NCBI RefSeq assembly: GCF_006439055.1
Contig: NZ_RCZC01000002.1
Span: forward strand, 1,583,979-1,647,978
Source: Sphingomonas glacialis
GTDB taxonomy: Bacteria > Pseudomonadota > Alphaproteobacteria > Sphingomonadales > Sphingomonadaceae
Length of the DNA stretch: 64,000 bases
Direction: 5' to 3'
Shown: piece after piece, positions 33,719 to 41,562 of the stretch
Numbering within the stretch: the first letter of the stretch is position 1
Layout of the letters: every line of letters begins with the position of its first letter
The notes under the pieces: generated by a model
Told to the model about the DNA's origin: nothing
The model's database searches: none
Seen by the model: the letters and a program-made list of their open reading frames with translations, nothing else
Made by a program: the position numbers and the translations under genes

Positions 33719-33784
33719 ATGACCGCGTCCCGTCGCCTCCGCCCCGAGCCTGTTGCAGAGCCTGTACCGCCCAAGGACCGCTGA
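33719..33784 (+). CDS. Short open frame coupled to era (21 residues)
   Basis: An ATG at 33719 opens a 21-codon frame rich in R, P and E whose TGA shares its A with the era ATG (TGATG). The overlap suggests translational coupling, as for a leader peptide, but era also has its own AAGGA site at a good distance, and a short frame this size can occur by chance. No known homologue. Confidence 0.25.
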   Translation: MTASRRLRPEPVAEPVPPKDR

Positions 33785-34689
33785 TGACTGACACCCCCAC
33801 CCAGAAATGCGGCCTCGTCGCGATCCTCGGCGCGCCCAATGCGGGCAAGTCGACGCTGGTCAACGCGCTGGTCGGCCAGAAGGTCGCGATCGTCTCGCCC
33901 AAGGCGCAGACGACGCGCGTCCGGCTGATGGGCGTCGCGATCGAGGGCGACACGCAGTTGCTGCTGGTCGATACGCCCGGCATCTTCGAACCCAAGCGCC
34001 GGCTCGATCGCGCGATGGTGCAGGCCGCGTGGGGCGGTGCCGAGGGTGCCGACGTGCTGGCGCTGGTGGTCGATGCCAAGGGCGGCCTGGGGTCGAAGGT
34101 CACCACCATCGCCGAGGCGATCGCGCATCGGCCCGAGCCGAAATATCTCATCCTCAACAAGGTCGATCTCGCCGACAAGGGCAAGCTGCTGCTCCATGCC
34201 GAGAAGCTGACCGCGATGGTGCAGTTCGACGAGGTGTTCTTCGTCAGTGCCTCGACCGGCGATGGCCTGCCCGAACTGAAGGCGCATCTGGCCCAGCGGA
34301 TGCCAGCCGAGCCGTGGCATTTCCCCGAGGACCAGGTCTCCGACGCGACCGAGCGCAGCCTCGCCTCCGAAGTGACGCGCGAGCAGCTCTACCTGCAACT
34401 CCACGCCGAACTGCCCTACGCCTCGACGATCGAGACCGAGCAATATCTCGAGCGCGAGGACGGATCGGTCGAGATCCACCAGCAGATCCTGGTCGAACGC
34501 CCGACGCAACGCGCGATCGTGCTCGGCAAGGGCGGCGCGCGGATCAAGGAAATCGGCGCGCGCGCGCGCGCCGAGCTGGCCGGCATCATGGGCCGCCCGG
34601 TGCATCTCTATCTGCACGTGAAGGTTCGTCCCGGCTGGGACGACGAACGCGACGTCTATCGCGACATGGGCCTCGACTGGGTCGAGTGA
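33784..34689 (+). CDS. era: GTPase Era
   Basis: A 301-residue Ras-like GTPase that binds the 16S rRNA 3' end and acts in 30S maturation. The G domain has GAPNAGKSTLVNALVG (G1), the T of QTTRVRLMG (G2), LVDTPGIFEPKRRLDRAMV (G3) and LNKVDL (G4). A C-terminal KH domain has ERPTQRAIVLGKGGARIKEIGARAR followed by the typical VHLYLHVKVRPGWDDE ending. The ATG at 33784 is right for the family and has AAGGA upstream. A strong bidirectional terminator follows the gene. Confidence 0.98.
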   Translation: MTDTPTQKCGLVAILGAPNAGKSTLVNALVGQKVAIVSPKAQTTRVRLMGVAIEGDTQLLLVDTPGIFEPKRRLDRAMVQAAWGGAEGADVLALVVDAKGGLGSKVTTIAEAIAHRPEPKYLILNKVDLADKGKLLLHAEKLTAMVQFDEVFFVSASTGDGLPELKAHLAQRMPAEPWHFPEDQVSDATERSLASEVTREQLYLQLHAELPYASTIETEQYLEREDGSVEIHQQILVERPTQRAIVLGKGGARIKEIGARARAELAGIMGRPVHLYLHVKVRPGWDDERDVYRDMGLDWVE

Positions 34690-34703
34690 TCCCCGCGCAC
34701 GCG

Positions 34704-34738
34704 AAAGCCCCGCGCCGCACTTTGCGGCACGGGGCTTT
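34704..34738. terminator. Bidirectional terminator between era and the 34757 gene
   Basis: AAAGCCCCG and CGGGGCTTT form the outer stem, with GCCGC and GCGGC inside after a single-base bulge. The A- and T-runs on each side let it work for both converging transcripts. Confidence 0.85.
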
Positions 34739-34756
34739 GCACACCAACGTCAGAGC

Positions 34757-35032
34757 TTAGCGGTAGCGCCAGCCGCCATGGTGGCGATAACGGTTCTGCC
34801 AATAGCGGCGACCGTCCCAATAGCCGCGATCGTAGCGGCGTCCGACGATCAGGCGTGGACCGCCGCGATAGGCGGGACCACCGACAAAGGCAGGGCCGCC
34901 GCGCATCACGCGGCAATGGCCACCCGGTCCGCGAAACGCGCCACGCCCGCACCCGTCGCGCGCATCGGCGGCGGTGGTGGTGCCGAGCGTCGCGGCCCCG
35001 GTGAGGAGGATGGCGGCAAGAAGCTTTTTCAT
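34757..35032 (-). CDS. Small secreted GCG/GHC-motif protein
   Basis: A 91-residue protein with a signal peptide (MKKLLAAILLTGAATLGTTTAADA). The mature part starts DGCGRGAFRGPGGHCR, the block called a GCG_CRPN prefix in some alphaproteobacterial proteins, and goes on with G-, R- and Y-rich sequence (GGPAYRGGPRLIVGRRYDRGYWDGRRYW). Two cysteines in the prefix could form a disulfide. The start follows GAGGG at a suitable distance. Function unknown; it resembles, in composition only, the protein at 6475-6858. Confidence 0.75.
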   Translation of the reverse strand: MKKLLAAILLTGAATLGTTTAADARDGCGRGAFRGPGGHCRVMRGGPAFVGGPAYRGGPRLIVGRRYDRGYWDGRRYWQNRYRHHGGWRYR

Positions 35033-35136
35033 GATACCCTCTCGATATAGCGTTTAGAGCAAGAGCCCGTCGGGCTGACATGACAAACGAGGGGGTCGGC
35101 AACCCGTTCCAAAATGGCCATGCCGGGCCTGCCCGC

Positions 35137-35838
35137 TCATCCCGCCAGGATCGCTTCGACCCACTCGGGCACCAGCGTTCCTGCTGCGCCGAGCCGGGTT
35201 TCGTCAAAGAACGCGCTCCCCGCCGATCGCTCGAGATTGAGCTCGAGCGTGCGCGCGCCGGCATGCCGCGCGCCCTGGACGAAGCCCGCCGCGGGATAGA
35301 CCGCGCCCGACGTGCCGATCGACACGAACAGGTCCGCCGACCCGAGCGCGCGTTCGATCGTGTCCATGCCGTATGGCATCTCGCCGAAGAAGACGATGTC
35401 GGGCCGCAGCGCCGCCGCCCCGCACGCCGGGCAGACCGCCCACGGCGGCATCGCGCCCAGCCAGCGTGTCCGCACGTCACACGCCGAGCACAGCGCCGAT
35501 TGCAGCTCGCCGTGCATGTGCAGCAGGCGCCTGGCCCCTGCCCGCTCGTGCAGGTCATCGACATTCTGCGTCACGATCAGCAATTCGCCGTCCCATTCCG
35601 CGTCGAGCCGCGCCAGCGCGCGGTGCGCAGGATTGGGCTCGACGCGTGCCAGCGCCGCGCGTCGCGCGTCATAGAAGCGGTGGACGAGTTCGGGATCGTG
35701 CGTGAGCGCCTCGGGCGTACAGACGTCCTCGACGCGGTGCCCCTCCCACAGCCCGCCGGGCCCGCGAAACGTCGCGATGCCGCTTTCGGCCGAAATACCG
35801 GCGCCGGTGAGAACGACGATGGCGCGAATGTCCTGCAT
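35137..35838 (-). CDS. cobB: NAD-dependent protein deacylase (sirtuin, CobB-type)
   Basis: A 233-residue sirtuin that removes acyl groups from lysines using NAD+. It has the NAD loop VVLTGAGISAESGIATFRGPGGLW, the YDARR pair (Y-x2-R) linked to desuccinylase-type sirtuins, and VTQNVDDLHERAGA. The catalytic histidine is in LHMHGEL. A four-cysteine zinc site follows (CSAC, CPAC), then PDIVFFGE and SIGTSGAVYPAAGF. The length is that of CobB. It is monocistronic and divergent from dapB. Confidence 0.95.
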   Translation of the reverse strand: MQDIRAIVVLTGAGISAESGIATFRGPGGLWEGHRVEDVCTPEALTHDPELVHRFYDARRAALARVEPNPAHRALARLDAEWDGELLIVTQNVDDLHERAGARRLLHMHGELQSALCSACDVRTRWLGAMPPWAVCPACGAAALRPDIVFFGEMPYGMDTIERALGSADLFVSIGTSGAVYPAAGFVQGARHAGARTLELNLERSAGSAFFDETRLGAAGTLVPEWVEAILAG

Positions 35839-36010
35839 CCGTCGACCTTAGTCCATCGGACGATCCGCTGCTATTGTCGCCGCGGGCAAACCGCCGCCGC
35901 CGCGCAAGACGGGCAACGCGCCGGCACGCGAGGGCCTGAGGCAAATCGCGCATGGCATGTCGCCCGGCCATTGGCTAAGGCGCCCGCGAACCTATCGGAA
36001 GGGAATGTGC

Positions 36011-36739
36011 GTGACCGCGATCGGGATCATTGGCAGCGCTGGGCGCATGGGGCATGCCTTGGCGGCGATCGTCCCCGATCTGGGCGCGACGCTGGCCGGC
36101 GGAATCGATGCGGGCGGCGACCCTGCTGGCCTCGCGCACGATTCGGACGTGCTGGTCGATTTCTCCTCGCCCTCGGCGCTCGAGCGTACGCTTGCCGCCG
36201 CGCGGCAGACGGGGACGCCGATCCTGATCGGCACGACCGGGCTTGCCACAACGCATCACGCGATGATCGACGCCGCGGCGACCGACATTGCGGTGCTGCA
36301 GACCGGCAACGTCTCGCTCGGCGTGACGCTGCTGGCGAAACTAGTGCGCGAGGCGGCCGCCCGGCTCGGGCCCGAATGGGATATCGAGATCGCCGAGTTC
36401 CACCACCGCCACAAGGTCGATGCCCCGTCGGGCACCGCCTTGCTGCTCGGCGAGGCGGCGGCGGCGGGCCGCGGCATTCCGCTCGCCGAGGCGCGCGTCG
36501 CCGATCGCGCGGGGCTGACCGGCGCGCGCTCGGAAGGGACGATCGGTTTCGCCAGCCTGCGCGGCGGGTCGGTCGCGGGCGATCATCAGGTCGTCTTTGC
36601 CGGCGAAGGCGAGCGGATCGAGCTCGGCCACCGCGCCGAGAATCGCGCGATCTTCGCGCGCGGCGCGATCACCGCGGCGCTGTGGCTCGTCGGCAAGCCC
36701 GCCGGGCGCTACGGAATGGACGAGGTGCTGGGCGTGTGA
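36011..36739 (+). CDS. dapB: 4-hydroxy-tetrahydrodipicolinate reductase
   Basis: A 242-residue DapB of the lysine and diaminopimelate pathway, reducing HTPA to tetrahydrodipicolinate with NAD(P)H. It has the N-terminal GIIGSAGRMGHAL loop, DFSSPSAL, GTTGL, the AEFHHRHKVDAPSGTA substrate block with catalytic histidine and lysine, and the C-terminal ARGAITAALWLVGKPAGRYGMDEVL. The start is set at GTG 36011 (MTAIGI...), which has GGAAGGGA six bases upstream; an ATG at 36005 touches that site directly. Its stop overlaps nth by four bases (GTGA). Confidence 0.95.
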   Translation: MTAIGIIGSAGRMGHALAAIVPDLGATLAGGIDAGGDPAGLAHDSDVLVDFSSPSALERTLAAARQTGTPILIGTTGLATTHHAMIDAAATDIAVLQTGNVSLGVTLLAKLVREAAARLGPEWDIEIAEFHHRHKVDAPSGTALLLGEAAAAGRGIPLAEARVADRAGLTGARSEGTIGFASLRGGSVAGDHQVVFAGEGERIELGHRAENRAIFARGAITAALWLVGKPAGRYGMDEVLGV

Positions 36740-37410
36740 AGCGCGCCGACGTCGTCGAATTCTACGCGCGGCTCGCGGCCGACAATCCGCACCCCGAGAC
36801 CGAGCTCGAGGCGGGCAACCCGTACCAGCTCGTCGTCGCGGTCGCGCTGTCGGCGCAGGCGACCGATGTCGGCGTCAACAAGGCGACGCGGCGGCTGTTC
36901 GAAACAGTCAAGACACCGCAGCAGATGCTCGATCTCGGCGAGGACGCGCTCAAACAGCACATCAAGACGATCGGCCTGTTCAACACCAAGGCGAAGAACG
37001 TCATCGCGCTCTCGCAGCGGCTGGTTGACGTCTACGGCGGCGAAGTGCCGAACGACCGCGACGCGCTCGAGACGCTGCCCGGGGTCGGGCGCAAGACCGC
37101 CAATGTCGTCCTCAACGTCGCGTTCGGCGCCGAGACCTTCGCGGTCGACACGCACATCTTCCGCGTCGGCAATCGCACCGGTCTGGCGCGCGGCAAGACC
37201 CCGCTCGCGGTCGAGCTGAAACTCGACAAGGCGACGCCGCAGCCGTTCCGGCTCCATGCGCATCACTGGCTGATCCTGCACGGCCGCTATGTCTGCAAGG
37301 CGCGGCGGCCCGAATGCTGGCGCTGCATCGTCGCCGATCTCTGTGCGTTCAAGCCCAAGACGCCGCCGCCCAAGGCCGCGCTGCCCGCCATACTGCCAAA
37401 GGAGCCCTGA
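36736..37410 (+). CDS. nth: Endonuclease III
   Basis: A 224-residue base-excision repair glycosylase/lyase that removes oxidised pyrimidines. It shows the HhH motif with catalytic lysine in LPGVGRKTANVVLNVAFG and the catalytic aspartate in FAVDTHIFRVGNR. The C-terminal iron-sulfur ligands (C-x6-C-x2-C-x5-C in the CKARRPECWRCIVADLC segment) are complete. The start is the GTG at 36736 overlapping the dapB stop, so the two genes are coupled although unrelated in function. A small exported protein gene follows one base later with its own AAAGGAG site. Confidence 0.96.
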   Translation: MKRADVVEFYARLAADNPHPETELEAGNPYQLVVAVALSAQATDVGVNKATRRLFETVKTPQQMLDLGEDALKQHIKTIGLFNTKAKNVIALSQRLVDVYGGEVPNDRDALETLPGVGRKTANVVLNVAFGAETFAVDTHIFRVGNRTGLARGKTPLAVELKLDKATPQPFRLHAHHWLILHGRYVCKARRPECWRCIVADLCAFKPKTPPPKAALPAILPKEP

Positions 37411-37411
37411 C

Positions 37412-37780
37412 ATGCGCTTGTTGCTCGCCGCCCTCACCCTCGCCGCCTTCGCCGCCCCGAGCGTCGCCCGCGACCGCACTCCCGCAGCGACCCCGGCCGG
37501 CGTGCCGCAAAGCTGCATCCCGCTCGCATCGATCCGCGAAACGCGCGTGCGCGACGACCGGACGATCGACTTCATCACGAGCGGCAAACGCGCCTATCGC
37601 AACACCTTGCCCTTCGCGTGCCCGAGCCTGGGGTTCGAGGAGCGCTTCAGCTATGCGACGAGTCTCAGCCAGTTGTGTTCGACCGATACGATCACCGTGC
37701 TGTACTCGGGCGCTGCGTTGTCGCCCGGCGCGACCTGTGGCCTCGGCCAATTCCAGCCGGTGACGCTCGCGCACAACTAG
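37412..37780 (+). CDS. Small exported protein, DUF6491-like
   Basis: A 122-residue protein with a signal peptide ([19 protein letters not shown]). The mature part has [23 protein letters not shown], then [33 protein letters not shown] and [11 protein letters not shown]. Four cysteines could make two disulfides. I recognise this as a DUF6491-like periplasmic family without known function, with moderate certainty. It begins one base after the nth stop, with AAAGGAG ahead of it, so it is probably part of the dapB-nth operon. tRNA-Arg follows. Confidence 0.75.
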   Translation: MRLLLAALTLAAFAAPSVARDRTPAATPAGVPQSCIPLASIRETRVRDDRTIDFITSGKRAYRNTLPFACPSLGFEERFSYATSLSQLCSTDTITVLYSGAALSPGATCGLGQFQPVTLAHN

Positions 37781-37821
37781 GGCTGGCGTCGCCGCGCGGG
37801 CTTTGCTAGTCGGAGCTTCAG

Positions 37822-37898
<77 letters not shown>

Positions 37899-38122
37899 GC
37901 TTTGCAATATCCTCAAGATCCTGCGCGCAAGTTCCGCGACCATTCGGCGTGGACGACGCGGCACGTTCGGTACGATGCCGAGATTGGGATATTAACGGGA
38001 TTTACTGATGCAGCATGGCTGCACGGGGAGCGGAGGACGTACGCTAGTGGCCAATATTGTGCACTAGGTGCCCAAATGCCGAGCGGAGATCGCCCCGCTA
38101 CAGCAAAGCCGGTAGCGTCTCT

Positions 38123-38818
38123 TCAGACAGGATCGCTGGCAAGTGCGAGCTTTACGGCATTGAAGATCGCCACGTCGCGTGCGTTTCGGTCATGAATAAT
38201 CTCGACCAGATCCGAATCGATGGTGGCAGGCTTATCCGCCGTAACATTTGCAAGGCCGATTTCAGCTGGGGGTGATCGGCCGAACAGCTTTGCAAGCGCA
38301 TCGACCGAGGCGGTAAGCCGGTCGGTAAACCCGACAAAGGCATAGAGATTCACCAGCCTGTCCGCGATCCGATCCGCTGGCTCTCCGCGATACGATTCCA
38401 AGAACCGCGCTATGACTTCAGTCTCAGTATTGGTCGTTACGAAGTCCCGAAATGTCGGAAACAGCCGGCGTGTCGCATCCGCACCATTGTGCGTTTTTGA
38501 TATGCTATAATAATATTCTGATACCAATCTCTCTACCGGATCTCGCAACGTCGTTGCAAAACGCAGACCGGATTCAGACCCAATACTTCGTATTACGTCT
38601 CGCTGCGAGAAATGCCCAAGTATCAGATCATATTCGTCTGATATCTTCGCGCTCGCGTCTTCGCGCAACGAGGTCTCGTAATTCCCGATAAACGCATCAT
38701 ATTCAGCAACATAGACCCCGGCGGGTACATGCCACCACTTGAGATCCAGCCGATTTACGACGCTTACCATCGTCGTACCAGCGCATTTCGGAATGTGAAT
38801 ATAGGCTATCGTAGTCAT
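38123..38818 (-). CDS. Sulfotransferase family 2-like protein
   Basis: A 231-residue putative PAPS-dependent sulfotransferase. The 5'-phosphosulfate loop is TIAYIHIPKCAGTTMVSVVNRL at the N-terminus, and the 3'-phosphate motif is FATTLRDPVERLVSEYYYS near residue 90. Such enzymes sulfate polysaccharides or small acceptors; the acceptor here is unknown. Its codons are visibly more AT-rich than neighbouring genes, and it lies just after tRNA-Arg, so it was probably acquired. No PAPS synthesis genes or sulfation partners are nearby. Confidence 0.82.
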   Translation of the reverse strand: MTTIAYIHIPKCAGTTMVSVVNRLDLKWWHVPAGVYVAEYDAFIGNYETSLREDASAKISDEYDLILGHFSQRDVIRSIGSESGLRFATTLRDPVERLVSEYYYSISKTHNGADATRRLFPTFRDFVTTNTETEVIARFLESYRGEPADRIADRLVNLYAFVGFTDRLTASVDALAKLFGRSPPAEIGLANVTADKPATIDSDLVEIIHDRNARDVAIFNAVKLALASDPV

Positions 38819-39348
38819 TAAAATTCTATTTATTTAATTTCGGTTGTATAACGAATTTATTGATCTCCCAATCAACCTAAACGCCTAATAATTGAAATGG
38901 ATCCTATTTTCGCCCGAATATCGAATCGATCGCGGTACCTTGATCATACACGATCCCTATTACCCCGCCAGAAGGATATGGTACTGCTCATCGAGCGAGA
39001 TCGGGCGCTCAAGCCTTTCTGCAGGGACATCGACTGACGAATTCTACGACGATACAGAAAAGGCAGGGAGCGTGAATCGCCCCCCTCCATCGTCCAGCGC
39101 GACCTGCGCAGTTAGCGAGCGGGGGGATTTCGGGAACGGCCAGGCACGATAAGCTCTGCGTTGTTCTCGACGACCCGTCGCTCGCGGTTGCGGAGGTCGG
39201 AACGGAGAAGCAAATGCAAGCCTCGGTCTGCCTGACGATCAGGTGGCGGCGGTGTACCGAAGACAAGATTCCGCCCGCGCGAAGCTACGCACCGGCGGTT
39301 TCCAAAATCAAAGGCCACCCTGGCGAAGGGCTTGGGGCCTACCCTGCC
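38819..39348. other. AT-rich stretch without a recognisable gene
   Basis: The first 80 bases are very AT-rich and may contain the sulfotransferase promoter. Reading frames exist (for example 38892-39152 on the plus strand), but none shows a family motif, a good ribosome-binding site or codon use like its neighbours. It may be the decayed remainder of an acquired segment that starts at tRNA-Arg. No repeat of the tRNA 3' end was seen. Confidence 0.5.
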
Positions 39349-39654
39349 TTAATAGAAGCGCGGGATCGGCCCCCGCCGCGGCGTCTGGCCGGGCAGATCG
39401 ACCATGATGCGATCGACGTAGCACCAGCCCCATCCTTCGGGCGGATCATAGCCCTCGATGATCGGATGGCGCGTCGCATGGAAATGCGCGGTGGCGTGGC
39501 GGTGCGGCGAATCGTCGCAGCAGCCGACATGGCCGCAGCTGCGGCAAATCCGGAGGTGCAGCCATGCGCTGCCGATCGCGAGACATTCCTCGCATCCCTT
39601 GGCGCTCGGCGTGACGGCGTTGACCGTCGCCATATGGTCGCACGTCTGGGACAT
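39349..39654 (-). CDS. UBP-type zinc-finger protein
   Basis: A 101-residue protein made of one zf-UBP domain. The metal ligands are visible: CDHM, KGCEECLAIGSAWLHLRICRSCGHVGCCDDSPHRHATAHFHATRHPII, which gives the cysteine/histidine spacing of the ubiquitin-binding BUZ finger, followed by GWGWCYVD. Bacteria lack ubiquitin, so its ligand here is unknown. Its ATG shares a base with the stop of the flavoprotein gene (TGATG), and it closes the antiporter-DUF4126-flavoprotein operon. That link suggests a shared role in redox or ion stress, as inference. Confidence 0.88.
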   Translation of the reverse strand: MSQTCDHMATVNAVTPSAKGCEECLAIGSAWLHLRICRSCGHVGCCDDSPHRHATAHFHATRHPIIEGYDPPEGWGWCYVDRIMVDLPGQTPRRGPIPRFY

Positions 39655-41048
39655 CAGGCTTGCTTCGGGTCCGCGCTCGGCGGCGCGAGGCTTTGGAGCA
39701 CGGTGGGGATCAGCTCGGACACGGTCGGATGGATCGGCACTGCCCAGCGCAGCACATCGATCGGCTGATCGGCGTTCATCATGTCGAGGATGCCGTGGAT
39801 CGCCTCGTCGCCGCCGGTCCCCAGGATCGCGGCGCCGAGGATGCGCTTGGTCTCGGCATCGGCGACGATCTTGATCATCCCCTTGGTCTCGCCTTTCTCC
39901 ACCGCGCGGCCGACGCGCGTCATCGGGCGGGTGGCGACCAGGATCGGGCGGCCCGACTCCGCTGCCTGCACCTGCGTAACGCCGACGCGACCGAGCGGCG
40001 GGTCGATATAGAGCGCATAGCCCGGGATACGCGCGCTGACCTTGCGGTGCTCGCCATCGAGCAGATTAGCGGCAACGATCTCGAAATCGTTATAGGCGGT
40101 GTGGGTGAAGGCGCCGCGCCCGTTGCAATCGCCGAGCGCCCAGATGCCGGGGACATTGGTCTGCAACCCGTCGTCGACCGTGATGTGGCCATGCGCGTCG
40201 GTCTCCACGCCCGCAGCGTCGAGGCCGAGATCGTCGGTATTCGGGCGCCGCCCGACCGCGAGCAGGACATGGCTGCCGATCACAACCGGCTCGCCGTCAT
40301 GGCAATCGACCGACACCGCGACACCGTCCGCGTGCGGCGCAAAGCCGATGCAGTTCGCGCCCGCCCGCACCGCAATGCCTTCGTCCTCAAGGATCTGGCG
40401 GACTGCGTCGGAGATTTCTGGGTCCTCGCGCGCGATCAGGCGGTCGCCGCGTTCGACCACGGTCACCGCAGCGCCGAAACGGCGGTACATCTGCGCGAAT
40501 TCGAGCCCGATATAGCTGCCGCCGACGACGACGAGATGCTCAGGCACCTGCGCCAACACGACCATGTCGGTATTGTCGAGATGCGGCACCTCGCTCACGC
40601 CCGGCATGTCGGGCACCGCGGCGCGGCCGCCGACATTGAGGAAGATGCGCGGCGCGGTCAGTTCCTCGCCATCGACGTCCACGGTGGTGGGCCCGGTGAG
40701 GCGCGCATGGCCGCGCAGGAAGGTCAGCCGCTCCATCTTGGCGAGCCAGCGCTCGTTGCTGCCGCGCGCATCGAGCGTCACCTTGTGCGCGCGTGCCGCG
40801 ACCGCGGGCATATCGATCGTCACCGCGCCGACCTGCACCCCGAAATCGGCGGCACGCCGGGCGAGATGCGCGGCATAGGCGCTCGCCACCAGCGTCTTGG
40901 TCGGCATGCATCCGGTGTTGACGCAGGTCCCGCCGACCAGCTTGCGCTCGATCAGCGCGACGGTCATTCCCGCCGCGGTGAGCCGCCCGGCCAGCGGCGG
41001 CCCCGCCTGCCCCGCGCCGATGATGATCGCATCGAACTTGCGGGTCAC
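39654..41048 (-). CDS. Mercuric-reductase-like FAD/NAD(P) disulfide oxidoreductase
   Basis: A 464-residue flavoprotein of the pyridine nucleotide-disulfide reductase family. It has the FAD loop AIIIGAGQAGPPLAGRL and the redox-active pair in GGTCVNTGCMPTK. The NAD(P) loop is VVVGGSYIGLEFAQMYRRFG, followed by the second FAD motif TNVPGIWALGDCNGRGAF and a dimerisation domain with the ending AVPIHPTVSELIPTVL. It lacks the N-terminal mercury-binding domain and the C-terminal vicinal cysteines of true MerA, so its substrate is not mercury-specific. The start is the GTG at 41048, overlapping the DUF4126 stop. Confidence 0.9.
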   Translation of the reverse strand: MTRKFDAIIIGAGQAGPPLAGRLTAAGMTVALIERKLVGGTCVNTGCMPTKTLVASAYAAHLARRAADFGVQVGAVTIDMPAVAARAHKVTLDARGSNERWLAKMERLTFLRGHARLTGPTTVDVDGEELTAPRIFLNVGGRAAVPDMPGVSEVPHLDNTDMVVLAQVPEHLVVVGGSYIGLEFAQMYRRFGAAVTVVERGDRLIAREDPEISDAVRQILEDEGIAVRAGANCIGFAPHADGVAVSVDCHDGEPVVIGSHVLLAVGRRPNTDDLGLDAAGVETDAHGHITVDDGLQTNVPGIWALGDCNGRGAFTHTAYNDFEIVAANLLDGEHRKVSARIPGYALYIDPPLGRVGVTQVQAAESGRPILVATRPMTRVGRAVEKGETKGMIKIVADAETKRILGAAILGTGGDEAIHGILDMMNADQPIDVLRWAVPIHPTVSELIPTVLQSLAPPSADPKQA

Positions 41049-41497
41049 AGCGCGAACACCACGATTGCGGCCGCGGCAAGCGCGAGCGCATCCTCGACCA
41101 GCGCAGCAGGCAGATCGCGCCCGAACGCCACCGCCAGACGGGTGCGCAGCGCCGCGCCACCGAGCGTGCCGACCACGGCACCGATCAGCCCGAGCCCCAG
41201 CCCGACCAGCGGCATCCCCGCGCCGACCCCGATCGCCGCGCCCGATACGCCGCCGCTCACCAGCCGCGCGCCGAACGGCCCGGCCAATTTGCGGCTCGGC
41301 GTGGTCGGCAAGACATCGCCGACGAACTCGCCGAGCGCGAGCAGCGAGAAGATCCAAGGCGTGAAGCGCCACCCGAAAAAGGCGAGCCAGCTGCCGTCGA
41401 GCGCAAGTCCGCGCGTTGCGGCCCAGGCGATCGCGGCGGGCGCGAGCATCGTGCGCGACCCCGCGACGATACCGATCAAGAGCGCGAGCATGATCAT
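41045..41497 (-). CDS. DUF4126 family membrane protein
   Basis: A 150-residue membrane protein with about four hydrophobic segments. It is recognised as DUF4126 by IGIVAGSRTMLAPAAIAWA at the start, then LALGEFVGDVLPTTPSR, and a glycine-rich central helix pair (GAAIGVGAGMPLVGLGLGLIGAVVGTLGG). Its function is unknown. The ATG at 41497 follows GAAGGAA by seven bases; the longer in-frame form is unlikely. It overlaps the flavoprotein start (GTGA) and follows the antiporter gene by about 65 bases. Confidence 0.85.
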   Translation of the reverse strand: MIMLALLIGIVAGSRTMLAPAAIAWAATRGLALDGSWLAFFGWRFTPWIFSLLALGEFVGDVLPTTPSRKLAGPFGARLVSGGVSGAAIGVGAGMPLVGLGLGLIGAVVGTLGGAALRTRLAVAFGRDLPAALVEDALALAAAAIVVFAL

Positions 41498-41562
41498 CGA
41501 GTTGTTCCTTCGAGCGGAGACCTCCGTCCCTCCCATGCGCGCCGCGCGCGGTCAAACGAGTC

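Noticed and set aside
35080..37410. A plus-strand frame of about 776 codons covering the sirtuin, dapB and nth region
   Set aside because: Only the end from 36736 is a real protein (endonuclease III). The rest is antisense to the sirtuin and out of frame with dapB; high GC leaves such frames open.
38892..39266. Short frames on both strands in the AT-rich islet as real genes or transposase remnants
   Set aside because: No family motifs, no good starts and no match to transposase signatures that I could recognise.
39654..41048. A true mercuric reductase (mercury-resistance locus)
   Set aside because: The protein lacks the N-terminal heavy-metal domain and the C-terminal vicinal cysteines, and no other mer genes are present.
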